Notes: generated by a model from the letters alone, not told the origin. A DNA stretch of 64,000 nucleotides from Ferrimicrobium sp. (GCA_022690815.1 JALCZJ010000005.1:53357-117356); one strand, 5' to 3'. Shown: positions 36,437-45,836, numbered from the stretch's first letter. Program-made: numbers and translations.

Positions 36437-37423
36437 TTAGTTACGCTCTACATGCAGTAGCCTCGCATAGTCGCTGGGCGCCTCCAGATACCGCATGGCC
36501 AACACAACAGTGTCATCGCCAAAGCGGCCGCGGTCCAGTCCGGTCACGTTCGCGTGCGGATGACTGCCAAGCCAGGCAACGAGCAACAAACGACGGTAAA
36601 CGATCAGTGAGGCAAGGAGGTCAAGCTCTCCAGTTGAGACCCTTCGAACCCTTTGATAGCCGTCGAGCCATGTTTCAATGATCGGATAGGCGGTTGGGGC
36701 TGTCTCAAAGAACGACAGTGAGGTCGCCGCGTCGTAGAGAAACCAACTCAACCCACTGTCGTCGAAATCGATTAGCCCAAGCTTTTCATGGCTGCCGACA
36801 ATGAGATTTGCTGCGCGCAGATCGGCGTGAATCATCCCAAAGAAATCAGGCGCCCTGGATGCCGAACCGAGTCGCTCTCTAAGGAGCTCATAGGCCGTCC
36901 CAATGACCTCACCCGCACGATCATGCACCCCGGTGTAGCAACCAAGTGCATCTTGCCATGTCCCCCATCGCGGCGGGTCCTCCGAGAACGCCCCAAGATC
37001 CCAACTCCAGCGCAACGTGACTCCGGGCCCGAACCTCGGCTGACCCTGGAACGCAAGGTGTAACATGGCTGCGAGCTCGCCCACCATGCCCGCAAGCCTT
37101 GCTAGATCGTCATGGCTTGCGGTTGCTCCTTCGAGGTACTCAAAGACGACATACAAACCGTCGCAAGCCGTGAAAAAGGGCCTGCCATCAACCGCCTCGA
37201 ATGACCGTGGCACATTGACTCCCGCCACATCCCTCGCCACCTCCATCAAGGCAAGCTCTTCCACAATGAGTCGAGAATCCCGATAGCCGTCTCGGTAACG
37301 ACGTAGGACGTACGATCCTCCTGGGCCCCGAAGCATCCAAGTCATGTTCTCGGAACGCTCTGCACCCACGATGCGTGCCCCCTCCAGGAAGGGCCAGGCG
37401 GTTACTATCTCGCTCAAGATCAC
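36437..37423 (-). CDS. Aminoglycoside phosphotransferase (APH)/choline-kinase family protein
   Basis: Kinase-fold small-molecule or protein phosphotransferase of unknown substrate, 328 residues. Visible are the nucleotide-loop region YVLRRYR, the hinge VVFEYLEG, the Brenner motif MIHADLRAANLIV (catalytic Asp) and the metal-binding LGLIDFDDSGLSWFLYDAA. The arrangement resembles homoserine kinase II and SrkA/YihE-type stress kinases. Start GTG at 37423; TAGTGT stands 6 nt upstream. Single-gene unit. Confidence 0.85.
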   Translation of the reverse strand: MILSEIVTAWPFLEGARIVGAERSENMTWMLRGPGGSYVLRRYRDGYRDSRLIVEELALMEVARDVAGVNVPRSFEAVDGRPFFTACDGLYVVFEYLEGATASHDDLARLAGMVGELAAMLHLAFQGQPRFGPGVTLRWSWDLGAFSEDPPRWGTWQDALGCYTGVHDRAGEVIGTAYELLRERLGSASRAPDFFGMIHADLRAANLIVGSHEKLGLIDFDDSGLSWFLYDAATSLSFFETAPTAYPIIETWLDGYQRVRRVSTGELDLLASLIVYRRLLLVAWLGSHPHANVTGLDRGRFGDDTVVLAMRYLEAPSDYARLLHVERN

Positions 37424-37429
37424 GTCGTC

Positions 37430-37435
37430 ACACTA
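37430..37435 (-). promoter_or_regulatory. Leaderless-type -10 element TAGTGT
   Basis: 6 nt before the GTG at 37423. A TTGACA occurs slightly upstream but only 8 bp away, too close to serve as its -35. Confidence 0.45.
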
Positions 37436-38110
37436 CTGGAATGTGTCAAGATCGACTGTCGACGCGATACAACCCACCCAAGCATCCAAACAATTACCTC
37501 GATGTCGCCAAGGCAGGGTAGTCTCGCCAAAACCATCTAGGACAAAGGTCACACGCTGAGCGCATGCCTTCGTGATCCAGCTACCCTAGAGGGAATGAAC
37601 CTTTGACTACAAAAAGAACTGTCCCTGAGCAAATCACTTCACCAAGCCACGAACCAGAATCTCCTGCGTAGAAAGAGCGCCTCATTGTCACGCAGGCCTC
37701 GAGTGCCAAGACGCGAGCGATCTCCAACCCAGGTAGCACGGTGGTCCAGTTTGGCCACCTCGATTTGGCTTGACAGACCGTACGGCTTTGTGACCGTACG
37801 GTGCTGTGGCTGTCGAGCGCTGTGACCTTGCAGCCTTCGGTGGGCGCGCTGGGGTTTGGCTGTGCGCAGCTGCGGCGTGGTGGCTGTGAACTCCCTCGCT
37901 TCCAAGCAACTTGCAGCCACCGTCCTCGACCAAGGAGTGTCCTCGCCAGAGCCAGCCACCACCCATCGAGTCCAGACGCAGCACCCGGACACCGGCCATC
38001 GAAGGGGCACCAAAGCCTTTACTTGGATGGCGATTCAACCCATCCACTCGATCCCCCAACATCAATGAGCAACCATCGATACGTAACACGTAGAAAGATC
38101 GAAACGCCCC
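37436..38110. other. Divergent intergenic region, 0.67 kb
   Basis: Between the divergent APH-type and MFS genes. No credible ORF. It contains two copies of a palindrome at 37776-37802, annotated separately, and a GC-rich stretch without repeats that I can interpret. Confidence 0.4.
37776..37802. promoter_or_regulatory. Two spaced ACCGTACGG palindromes
   Basis: GACCGTACGG (37776-37785) and GACCGTACGGT (37792-37802) are direct repeats 16 bp apart, each nearly self-complementary, in the divergent intergenic region. This looks like a dimer-binding operator, but they lie about 310 bp from the nearest start codon. Confidence 0.35.
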
Positions 38111-39382
38111 ATGTACTCACGCAGATCACGCATCGCCAGGGTATCGGCCGTGGTAGTCACGTCGGGCCTTCTCTCTGCCGCAGGAGGAGCGGTGTGGCCC
38201 TACTTTATCCTATACCTCCACTTCTCTCGCCATCTTGCAACACCACTTGCAGGTACGATCGTCGCTACCGAAGGCTTCGCGACACTTGGTGGAGCACTGA
38301 TCGGCGGCATCCTGGTTGATCGCTTCGGTGCTCGCAACACCGCTGTCATTGGTACCGCGGTGGAAATCCTTGCCTATTTACTCATCTTCCTCGCGCGGAC
38401 CCCACCCCTCTTCTTTATCGCTTCGCTCGTATTCGGCTTCTCGAACATCCGATACTCAGCAAGAAATGTGGCAACATCGAACGCCTTGCCCGCCGACCTT
38501 CCTGCCACCAAGTTCTTCTCGTACGACTTTATGGCCTCAAACGCCGGCTTTGCTATTGGCACCCTCAGTGGGGGGCTGCTGATTCACCTGGGACGACCGT
38601 CGACCTTTCTTGATCTGCTGGTGATCGGCATGGCCTGCGGAGCGCTGGCTACTTTTGCCTTTGTCCTGCTGCCAAGTGATCGCCATGCCAGCAAGCATGC
38701 GACGGAGCCAAGCTACCGAGAGGCTCTGCAAGATCGACGACTTAGGTTATTTCTGGTCTTCGCCGTCCTCCTCTCCTTCACAAGCTACGCATCCTTTGAC
38801 ACCGGCATACCTGCCTTGATCGGTATCGCCTTGCACAAATCTCCCCAGGTCATCGCCATCGGTTTTGTCATCAACCCGATCTTGATCGTGTTCTTTCAGC
38901 GTCCCGTCTATAGCTTGGTCAACCGGCTCGGATTTCGCCGCACGCTCACGATCACCGCCCTACTCTTTGGGGTTGCGTGGATCGTGCCGATGGCGACAAT
39001 CTTTGGCCACTCTACGGAGTTCGTCCTTATTGACCTTGCTGGGTTCGCAGCCATTTTCGGCTTCGCGGAGATGTGTTACTCGCCGATCCGAACCCCAGTT
39101 CTCCTCGCCCTCGCCCCCAAACGACTCAGAGGACGTTACTTTGGCCTTAGCCAGTTTGCTCGAGCACTGTCTAACGTGATTGCACCCGTGACGGCTACCG
39201 AGGCAGTGGGGCATGGCTTAGCCTACTTCTGGCTCGCTGGGCTCTTCGCATTGGGCTCGCTCAACACGGCTATCGGCAACCGATTGGGACGCCATGTCGA
39301 GCACGCCGAGGCCGAGGTGGCCAGCACCCGCCCTTTGGCGAACACCGACGATCCCCTAGGTGACAACGAGCATCTCGGCTAA
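38111..39382 (+). CDS. MFS transporter (12-TM, DHA1/MdtG-like)
   Basis: A 423-residue carrier with about 12 helices. The motif-A loop after TM2 is GGILVDRFGARNTAVIG, and the equivalent loop in the second half is NRLGFRRTLTI. Residues 240-290 (PALIGIALHKSPQVIAIGFVI) resemble the MFS_1 exporters related to MdtG. A polar tail of about 35 residues ends it. The substrate is unknown and no regulator is adjacent. ATG at 38111; no strong ribosome site was seen. Confidence 0.87.
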   Translation: MYSRRSRIARVSAVVVTSGLLSAAGGAVWPYFILYLHFSRHLATPLAGTIVATEGFATLGGALIGGILVDRFGARNTAVIGTAVEILAYLLIFLARTPPLFFIASLVFGFSNIRYSARNVATSNALPADLPATKFFSYDFMASNAGFAIGTLSGGLLIHLGRPSTFLDLLVIGMACGALATFAFVLLPSDRHASKHATEPSYREALQDRRLRLFLVFAVLLSFTSYASFDTGIPALIGIALHKSPQVIAIGFVINPILIVFFQRPVYSLVNRLGFRRTLTITALLFGVAWIVPMATIFGHSTEFVLIDLAGFAAIFGFAEMCYSPIRTPVLLALAPKRLRGRYFGLSQFARALSNVIAPVTATEAVGHGLAYFWLAGLFALGSLNTAIGNRLGRHVEHAEAEVASTRPLANTDDPLGDNEHLG

Positions 39383-39409
39383 CCCGATCGCCCAAGTCGA
39401 ACGATCGGG
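39383..39409 (+). terminator. Hairpin directly after the MFS stop
   Basis: CCCGATCG (39383-39390) pairs with CGATCGGG (39402-39409) around an 11-nt loop, starting at the base after the stop codon. No T-run follows on either strand, so termination is only a guess. Confidence 0.3.
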
Positions 39410-39554
39410 CCAAGAAAACACTATCGGCGAAGAAATGGCCATTGCGGGCAGCCCTGTTAGTGCCATAACGGGGCCTAGTGCATGGTGTCGTTCCCAGCTG
39501 CATCGCACAGTTTCCCGCCCGTGCGTGGTGCCGTTGAACACGCTGGCGCTGGAG

Positions 39555-39588
39555 CCATGCCGTTGGTCCCATGCCATTGGTCCCATGG
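39555..39588. repeat. 14-bp tandem repeat, 2.4 copies
   Basis: CCATGCCGTTGGTC, CCATGCCATTGGTC and partial CCATGG follow each other in the gap between the MFS gene and lldD, next to the lldD 3' end. Confidence 0.8.
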
Positions 39589-39596
39589 TGGTGCCG

Positions 39597-40805
39597 CTAT
39601 GGCAAGGACACAAAGCTCGGATCGAGCTCTTGGATCGTTCGAACCCCAAGCAGTTGCATCGTCCGTCGCACTTGACTCGACAAGATAGCGATCGCCCGAT
39701 CCACGCCGGCCTCGCCACCGGCCATGAGCCCATACAGATAAGCGCGCCCGACCAGCACACCCTTGGCACCGAGCGCCATGGCAGCAACGATGTCAGCGCC
39801 ATGAGTCACACCCCCGTCGATGAGGATCTCGAGGTGTTCACCGTAGGACTGAACGGCGGCGCCTAACAGCCGCAAGGGCGTCGTAGCTCGGTCTAGTTGA
39901 CGCCCACCGTGATTGGACAGCACGACCCCGTCGACGCCAATATCGGCGAGCCGTGCGATGTCCTCGAGGCGCTGAACACCTTTCACGATGAAGGTCTTGT
40001 CCCAGTGCTCGCGCAGGAAAGCGAGATCGTCAATGGTCGCCGACGGATCAAACATCATGTCGATAAGTGATCCAACGGTACCACCGTACGAATGCATGCT
40101 GGCAAACTCCAGCGTCGGGGTCGTCAGTAGGTCAAACCACCAGGCTGGATGCAGGGCTCCATCAAGGAAGGTGCGGCCAGTAATCTGGGGAGGAATCGTC
40201 AGTCCGTTATAGACATCGCGCAGGCGATTCCCGGCCACTGGGACATCGACGGTCAAAATCAGGGCGTCGTATCCGCTCGCCTTGGAGCGCTCCAAGAACG
40301 AGAGACCGGCATCTCGATCGTGCCATAAATACAGCTGGAACCAACGTCGCAATGTCGGGGCAACTTGGGCCACCTCCTCGATCGAAGTGGTTCCCATGGT
40401 CGAAAGCGCATAGGGGATGCCGGCCCGCTCGGCAGCTCGTGCGACCGCTGGCTCGCCATCAGCGCGCATCATCCGGGTAAAGCCAGTGGGCGCCAGCGCG
40501 AATGGGAGCGCCGAGGGTCTACCGAACAGAACAATCGATGGATCAACCTCGTGGACATCTCGCAAAATTTGCGGGTGTAACGTCAACGAGGCGAACAGCT
40601 CCCGGGAGCGAGCAAGCGCGATCTCTTCATCTGCTGCCCCATCGGTATAATCAAAGACCGCGCGTGGTGTCCGCCATCGGGCCAACGTGCGCAAATCCCC
40701 AATCGTTTGGGCTCGCTCCACCCGAGCCCGCCACGCATCGAGACGCGGAACTCTCGGCTGTAAGAGTGATCGCAACCCATCGATATCGGGTAGTTGCCGT
40801 TTCAT
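39597..40805 (-). CDS. lldD: FMN-dependent L-lactate dehydrogenase
   Basis: Oxidises L-lactate to pyruvate and feeds electrons to the quinone pool. The 402-residue protein resembles mycobacterial LldD2 closely: RTPRAVFDYTDGAADEE, LAPTGFTRMM, FQLYLWHDRD, ILTVDVPVAGNRLRD, Lys275 in FIVKGVQ, the catalytic His299 in VLSNHGGRQLD (with Arg303), and the FMN phosphate site LIDGGVTHGADI and VLVGRAYLYGLMAGGEAGV. A strong ribosome site (GAAAGGAGG) precedes the ATG. Monocistronic; the DinB-like gene upstream has its own start signals. Confidence 0.92.
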   Translation of the reverse strand: MKRQLPDIDGLRSLLQPRVPRLDAWRARVERAQTIGDLRTLARWRTPRAVFDYTDGAADEEIALARSRELFASLTLHPQILRDVHEVDPSIVLFGRPSALPFALAPTGFTRMMRADGEPAVARAAERAGIPYALSTMGTTSIEEVAQVAPTLRRWFQLYLWHDRDAGLSFLERSKASGYDALILTVDVPVAGNRLRDVYNGLTIPPQITGRTFLDGALHPAWWFDLLTTPTLEFASMHSYGGTVGSLIDMMFDPSATIDDLAFLREHWDKTFIVKGVQRLEDIARLADIGVDGVVLSNHGGRQLDRATTPLRLLGAAVQSYGEHLEILIDGGVTHGADIVAAMALGAKGVLVGRAYLYGLMAGGEAGVDRAIAILSSQVRRTMQLLGVRTIQELDPSFVSLP

Positions 40806-40920
40806 CTCGTCCTCCTTTCATCAGCCTCCATCCACTGACGACCAGCTTGGCCCAACCAACGCCCTCGTCGCGTCCTTATCATCGATGGTGAACCTACGCT
40901 GTCGGTAAAGAACCCAGCAC

Positions 40921-41382
40921 TCAAGGAGCACCGACGAGTTGCTCGGCGTGTTCGACCAAGTGATCGACCCCGAACTCCACCAAAATAGCCTCCACCGACA
41001 TAGGTCCAAATTTCGGATGCATGCCGCGTCGCTCGAGCTGGTCAGGTGTCAAAATTCGACAGAGGTCGACGGTGGCGGCCGCACGCATGTTGATTTGATG
41101 ACGTAGCTCTTCGACCGAGAGTTTCGCACTACGCTCGATCCGATCAATCCGCTCTGGGGACGTCTTCAATCGCCCAAAGGGCTCATCAGGCCCGTGAGCG
41201 AGCACCCGCAAGACCTCGACCAACCAAAACTCCAGCATCTCTGAGACATGACCCAACACATGGGTTAGATCCCACTGCTCGCCGGAGGACGGATCTGCCG
41301 CAGTCATTACCGACCGATCAACGACATCGACCGCTCGGTCAAATGTCTCATATGCCTTGGCAAAGCGCTCATCGAGTAGCAT
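40921..41382 (-). CDS. DinB-like four-helix metal-binding protein
   Basis: A 153-residue protein of the DinB/YfiT/mycothiol-dependent enzyme superfamily: DLTHVLGHVSEMLEFWL and FGVDHLVEHAEQL carry the His residues that bind a metal in this fold. Family members include mycothiol- or bacillithiol-dependent transferases, but this one cannot be assigned. The ATG at 41382 follows GGAGGGAGGAGA; a TTG one codon earlier is less likely. Confidence 0.75.
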   Translation of the reverse strand: MLLDERFAKAYETFDRAVDVVDRSVMTAADPSSGEQWDLTHVLGHVSEMLEFWLVEVLRVLAHGPDEPFGRLKTSPERIDRIERSAKLSVEELRHQINMRAAATVDLCRILTPDQLERRGMHPKFGPMSVEAILVEFGVDHLVEHAEQLVGAP

Positions 41383-41780
41383 CAATCTCCTCCCTCCTGC
41401 GACTCAATCCATTCCCTCGGAGCCAGCAATAGTGTCACGGTTTCAGTGATACTCCGAGTTACCAAGGAGACCCACGGCGATCCGTAAGGAACCAAACTGG
41501 AACCACAAGAGCTGGGTTCACTCGCTGGATAGGCTGCCACCACGCAACTGCCCCCTAGTAGCCATCGCGCTTAGTTGCCTACGAACACCACATTAGCACC
41601 GACGCCCAAGCACCAAAAACACCACCTCCGCACAGGCCGGATCGACTCCCCTGACACCACCATGTTAGGTCAAGTAGGCAAAGGATTCAACTGTGCAAGC
41701 AACGGCACAGTCTGGCGACCCGTGCCCGTTGCCAATGGACTAGATTGCCCGTAAGGGCTTGCAATGGAAGGAATTGCGCT
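41383..41780. other. Divergent intergenic region, 0.4 kb
   Basis: Between the DinB-like and AcuI-like genes. No ORF of merit. A TAGATT sits at about 41740, 35 nt before the AcuI-like start, and could be its -10; GGAAGGAA precedes that ATG. Confidence 0.4.
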
Positions 41781-42782
41781 ATGTCAACCGTTCGTGCGCT
41801 CGTTTTGCGCGAAGCCGAGAAGCAACCAACGATCGCTATCGAAGATCTCGACCGATCCTTGATGTCCGAGCGACCCCTCAGAGTGCGGGTTGCCTACTCG
41901 ACACTGAACTACAAGGACGCAATGGTGATGCGTGGCCTCGGGAGGCTCGTCCGTACTTACCCACACGTCCCAGGTGTCGACCTGGTCGGAGAGGTCATCA
42001 GTGATGAATCGTTAACGTTTAAGCCTGGAGACTGGGTGATCGCCACCGGCTTTCGGATTGGAGAGCTCTACTGGGGTGGTTACGCCCAAGAAGCGCTCCT
42101 TGATCCTGGGTGGGCACTCCCCTTGCCCACTACGCTGACGCCCCGCCATGCCATGGCGATCGGTACCGCAGGGCTCACGGCGATGCTGGCGATAATGGCC
42201 CTCGAACACGTGGGCATCACCCCAACGACTAACGCACCCCTCTTAGTGACCGGTGCCGCAGGGGGCGTCGGCTCAATCGCGCTCATGCTTGCCAATCGTC
42301 TCGGTTACGATGTTGCCGCCTCGACCGGACGCATGTCGGAATCGGACTATCTCACACAACTCGGTGCCGGGACCATCATTGCCCGTAGCGACCTCGACAC
42401 CGGGCCGGAGCGACCTCTCGAATCTGAACGCTGGCTCGGCTGCATCGACTCGGTAGGTGGTCCTACGCTGGCTCGGGTCCTCGCACAGACCAAGAGCAAC
42501 GGAGCCATCGCCTCGGTTGGCCTCGCGGGCGGTGCCCAATTCTCGGCATCGGTCATGCCGTTTTTGCTCCGCGGAGTCTCCATCTGCGGCATCGACTCCG
42601 TCAATGCTCCGCTCGCGACCAGAACCCGAGCCTGGGAAAGGCTCAGCGAGCTCCTCGACCGCGTCTTGTTGGATGCAATGGTCACCGAGATCGAACTCGA
42701 CAACCTACCTGACTACGCCGATCAGATCCTGTCCGGCCATGTCCGTGGCAGAGTCGTGGTCAACCTACACTCGAGTCTCTAA
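41781..42782 (+). CDS. Zinc-free medium-chain dehydrogenase/reductase, AcuI/YhdH type
   Basis: NADPH-dependent reductase of the acryloyl-CoA reductase (AcuI/YhdH) group, 333 residues. Features: YSTLNYKDAMVMRGLGRLV near the N-terminus, PHVPGVDLVGEV, GTAGLTAMLAIMAL, and the cofactor loop VTGAAGGVGSIALMLA. In the family it removes toxic acryloyl-CoA; the substrate here is inferred from family only. Start: ATG at 41781 with GGAAGGAA upstream; the frame is open to 41745. The 3' end overlaps the convergent GGDEF gene by 18 bp. Confidence 0.85.
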   Translation: MSTVRALVLREAEKQPTIAIEDLDRSLMSERPLRVRVAYSTLNYKDAMVMRGLGRLVRTYPHVPGVDLVGEVISDESLTFKPGDWVIATGFRIGELYWGGYAQEALLDPGWALPLPTTLTPRHAMAIGTAGLTAMLAIMALEHVGITPTTNAPLLVTGAAGGVGSIALMLANRLGYDVAASTGRMSESDYLTQLGAGTIIARSDLDTGPERPLESERWLGCIDSVGGPTLARVLAQTKSNGAIASVGLAGGAQFSASVMPFLLRGVSICGIDSVNAPLATRTRAWERLSELLDRVLLDAMVTEIELDNLPDYADQILSGHVRGRVVVNLHSSL

Positions 42783-43769
42783 CCGTCCCTCAAGCGCCGT
42801 GAGGTCGATCAACCGCTCCTGGGTCCCTTTCGCCTCTTTGCGCTGGGCCTTGTCGGCATACATCGCTTGATCAGCCTGAGATAGTAAGGCTGCAAGCGAT
42901 ATCTTCTCGCCACCCTCGAAGGCCGCAACCCCAATAGAGACGGGAAGCCGCCGCGTGTCAAAGAGACGGCGTAGTCGGTGTGCTAGCTCCTCGGCACTCG
43001 CTCGATCAGTCTGCGGAGCCAGGAGTGCGAACTCATCGCCACCTAGACGCCCAACGACATCCATGGCACGCAGGTTGTCGCGCAGCGTCCGAGCAAACTT
43101 GATCAGGTAGTCGTCGCCGGCCTCATGGCCGTAGAGATCATTGACGGCTTTGAGGCCATCAAGGTCAAAGAGCAAGATCGCCAGGGGAGCAGGATTGCGA
43201 GAGAGTCGACTCGCCTCTCGTTGTAGCACCTCGAGAAAGCCGCGCCGATTCAGTAGCTGCGTCAACGGATCATTCGATGCCTGTTCACCAAGGATCGCGA
43301 GCTGGTCTGCGAGAGAGCGTACCTGGCGCTCGTAATCGACCGCCATACTCATGGCGAGCTCGAGCATTCTGCACAGCGCCACCAGCGTCAGCCGATCACA
43401 ACGCAGCGGACGGTTTGAGAACACAATGGTAGCGAGGTTGTCATCGCGCTTGGACTCGAACGGCACCACAAAGAGCGAGGCGAGCGGCGAGAAGCCGATG
43501 TAGTCGGAGAAGATACGCCCTGGCCCTTCGGGTATCGGTGGCGTAGCCGTCGAGAGATCTATCGCGTTCTCGAGTTCGATCACATCGCCCTCACGGAGGA
43601 TCTTGGGCACAACCCGGACCCGTTCGATCATGTACTTGGATTCCAGCCGCCGTGCGATCATGACGCCCATGCCACCACTCGCGGTCATGACCTGCTCAAG
43701 TAAGCTTGCAAGTGCACCATCGCCTGTGCTTCCCAGCACACCGACATTGAGTGAATTTGATCGTTGCAT
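42765..43769 (-). CDS. Diguanylate cyclase (GAF-like + GGDEF)
   Basis: A 334-residue soluble protein: an N-terminal GAF-like sensor region (about 10-145), a short coiled linker, then a GGDEF domain (about 163-325). The active site RLGGDEFALL (GGDEF 243-247) is intact, as are FDLDGLKAVNDLYGHEAGD and SIGVA. The inhibitory site RAMD (234-237) is at the canonical distance, so it should make c-di-GMP and be product-inhibited. No membrane segment. GGTGGA precedes the ATG. It lies 72 bp from the divergent EamA-like gene. Confidence 0.9.
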   Translation of the reverse strand: MQRSNSLNVGVLGSTGDGALASLLEQVMTASGGMGVMIARRLESKYMIERVRVVPKILREGDVIELENAIDLSTATPPIPEGPGRIFSDYIGFSPLASLFVVPFESKRDDNLATIVFSNRPLRCDRLTLVALCRMLELAMSMAVDYERQVRSLADQLAILGEQASNDPLTQLLNRRGFLEVLQREASRLSRNPAPLAILLFDLDGLKAVNDLYGHEAGDDYLIKFARTLRDNLRAMDVVGRLGGDEFALLAPQTDRASAEELAHRLRRLFDTRRLPVSIGVAAFEGGEKISLAALLSQADQAMYADKAQRKEAKGTQERLIDLTALEGRLETRV

Positions 43770-43841
43770 TCCACCAACCCCTCGTGAACTACATCGGCTG
43801 CTTGGTTGCTAGCCTTAAAACTAATCTTGCAAAGGAGGAAG

Positions 43842-44249
43842 ATGTCCCGCGTCGAGCTGAGTGCGGTTGCACTGGCACTCGCAGCCGCCATCGCATGGGG
43901 CGTCTGGGGCTTCCTCTCCGATAGGGCATCGATACGTGCTGCCCCACTGACTCTCTGGGTGACCGTCGTCCTTGTGGAGGCCATCGCCGTGGTCCCCGTG
44001 GCCTTTGTCATTCGGCCATCCTTCTCGTGGCTCGCAATCGCCGCTGGTCTCGCGGGGACGATCGGTTATGCCCTGTTTTTCCTTGCGCTACGCCGCGGAT
44101 CAAATGCCGCCCCGCTCATCGCCATCACCGCGCTCTACCCAGCCGTTACGCTCATCCTCCAGCTGCTGGTGACGAAAACCCAAATCCATCCCCGCCAAAT
44201 CATCGGCCTCGTCCTCGCCATCATCGCGATCGCCTTCATTGCCCTATGA
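43842..44249 (+). CDS. Small EamA/DMT-like membrane protein
   Basis: A 135-residue protein with four to five hydrophobic helices: LSAVALALAAAIAWGVWGF, a helix around LWVTVVLVEAIAVVPVAFVI, GLAGTIGYALFFLALRRGS and the last helix IIGLVLAIIAIAFIAL. This is half the size of ordinary EamA carriers and so would have to dimerise. AAAGGAGGA precedes the ATG. The stop overlaps the start of an ABC ATPase gene (ATGA), a rare pairing for this carrier type. Confidence 0.8.
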   Translation: MSRVELSAVALALAAAIAWGVWGFLSDRASIRAAPLTLWVTVVLVEAIAVVPVAFVIRPSFSWLAIAAGLAGTIGYALFFLALRRGSNAAPLIAITALYPAVTLILQLLVTKTQIHPRQIIGLVLAIIAIAFIAL

Positions 44250-45046
44250 CCACTCCTCGAAACCCACTCATCGCGCTCCATGACGCCCAGCTCGTTCGCG
44301 GGGGCGTAACGATCTTTGCCCATCTCACCCTCACCCTGGAGGTGGGCCATCGACTTGCCATTCTCGGACCCAACGGCATAGGCAAGACATCGTTGGCGAT
44401 GGTGTTAGCTGGCAGGCTTCGTCTCAGTCACGGTGACATCGAGCTCTTAGGGCTTGATGTGCGTCGAAGCGATATCCGCTCATTGCGTCCCAGAATCGGA
44501 TATTTCTCCGATGAGCTCATCTCACGTTTGACGCCAGACATGACGACTCGTGAAGCCGTAGCCCTTGGCCGATACTCAGGGCTGCGCCGAGAATGGTTTA
44601 CGTTATCTCGCGCCGATTTCGAGGCCGCAGATCACCTACTCGCTCTCGCCAACCTCAGTGACCTCGGTGACCGGACGCTGGATTCACTCTCATCGGGTCA
44701 GCGCCAGCGCGCCTTACTTGCGCGTGCTTTTAGCGGCACCCCACGCTTGACCGTTCTTGACGAACCCACCTCCCATCTCGACCTCGTTGCTCGGGAGCTC
44801 ACCATCGAAGCCTTGGAACGTATTCTCGATCAGCATCACCAACATGGAGCACTGGTCATGGTCGCGCATCATCTCGAAGACCTACCATCATCGATCACTC
44901 ATGTCCTGATTCTGGGAGACGGCAAGCACTGGTTCGGCCCCATCGACGAGATCCTCACTTCGAGAACCTTGACCCAGGCCTTTGGCCATCCAATCCAGGT
45001 GCACACACTGGCCGGTCGTCGAATCGCAACCGCACGTTCGCGCTAA
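44246..45046 (+). CDS. ABC transporter-type ATPase
   Basis: A 266-residue ATP-binding protein with Walker A (GPNGIGKTS, 41-49), signature LSSGQRQRALLARA, Walker B RLTVLDEPTSHLD and the H-loop in VMVAHHLED. It has no membrane domain of its own. The only membrane gene next to it is the EamA-like gene whose stop it overlaps. It resembles stand-alone YlmA/ModF-like ATPases. I chose the ATG at 44246 because it is in ATGA overlap; the longer open frame upstream lies in the other gene. Confidence 0.88.
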   Translation: MTTPRNPLIALHDAQLVRGGVTIFAHLTLTLEVGHRLAILGPNGIGKTSLAMVLAGRLRLSHGDIELLGLDVRRSDIRSLRPRIGYFSDELISRLTPDMTTREAVALGRYSGLRREWFTLSRADFEAADHLLALANLSDLGDRTLDSLSSGQRQRALLARAFSGTPRLTVLDEPTSHLDLVARELTIEALERILDQHHQHGALVMVAHHLEDLPSSITHVLILGDGKHWFGPIDEILTSRTLTQAFGHPIQVHTLAGRRIATARSR

Positions 45047-45228
45047 TCGTAGGGCCTGAGACCACGTCAAGACCACGCGCTGGCCCAAGCTCCCAGCCTC
45101 TCGCCTCGGTCACCCAGAAGGCGCTGACCTCGCATCATAAAATTACGACCGCTCCAGAGCTGGGCAACCCCTCGCCTATCACGAGCTGAACACTTGCGGT
45201 TGTAGATGAGCCGCGAACCGGGCGCGAC

Positions 45229-45753
45229 TTACCTTCCCTCGAGGAGGCGCAGCTCCTGTCGATAGCGCTTGGCGTTCGCCACATACAGCGCGACCGCCTC
45301 CGCGAACGCCCCGGTCCCAACACGATCACGAACGATCGTGGCAGGAACGCCAAGAGCCATAGCGTGCGACGGTACCTCCGTGCCGTTGGTGACCATCGCG
45401 TTGGCACCAACCAGCGCGTGCTCGTGCACCATCACCCGGTGCAGCACCACCGACGACGAGCCGATCAGACAGTGGTCAGCTACCGTGCATCCCTCGAGGT
45501 GAACCAGATGTCCTACGACGCATTCAGCACCGACGATGGTAGGGAGTTCAGCGGTGGCGTGAATGACGGTGCCATCCTGGACCGAGGTTCGATCTCCAAT
45601 CACAATGCGACCGTAGTCGCCTCGCAGGACCGCATTTGGCCACACCGACGCCTCCTCTCCGATGGTGACGGAGCCGATGACGACTGCGTCGGGGTGGATG
45701 AAAGCGCTCGCTGCGATCTGTGGGACCTGGTCGCCAAGACTGTAAATAGGCAT
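45229..45753 (-). CDS. Gamma-carbonic anhydrase-like hexapeptide protein
   Basis: A 174-residue left-handed beta-helix protein of the YrdA/PaaY/CaiE group: repeated hexapeptides (SVWPNAVLRGDYGRIVIG) and the three metal His in VIHATAELP and VVGHLVHLEG. Carbonic anhydrase activity is known for some relatives only. TAAGGT lies 6 nt before the ATG. It stands alone between the ABC gene and an SCO6745-type gene. Confidence 0.9.
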   Translation of the reverse strand: MPIYSLGDQVPQIAASAFIHPDAVVIGSVTIGEEASVWPNAVLRGDYGRIVIGDRTSVQDGTVIHATAELPTIVGAECVVGHLVHLEGCTVADHCLIGSSSVVLHRVMVHEHALVGANAMVTNGTEVPSHAMALGVPATIVRDRVGTGAFAEAVALYVANAKRYRQELRLLEGR

Positions 45754-45759
45754 ACGTTT

Positions 45760-45765
45760 ACCTTA
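45760..45765 (-). promoter_or_regulatory. Leaderless-type -10 element TAAGGT
   Basis: 6 nt before the ATG at 45753 of the gamma-CA gene. Confidence 0.5.
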
Positions 45766-45836
45766 CTCACGCTCTAGGACAAAGACCCACCGGTCCCTGC
45801 CATGCAACGCGATGAGAAAACGGCGGCGCCTGCTGC

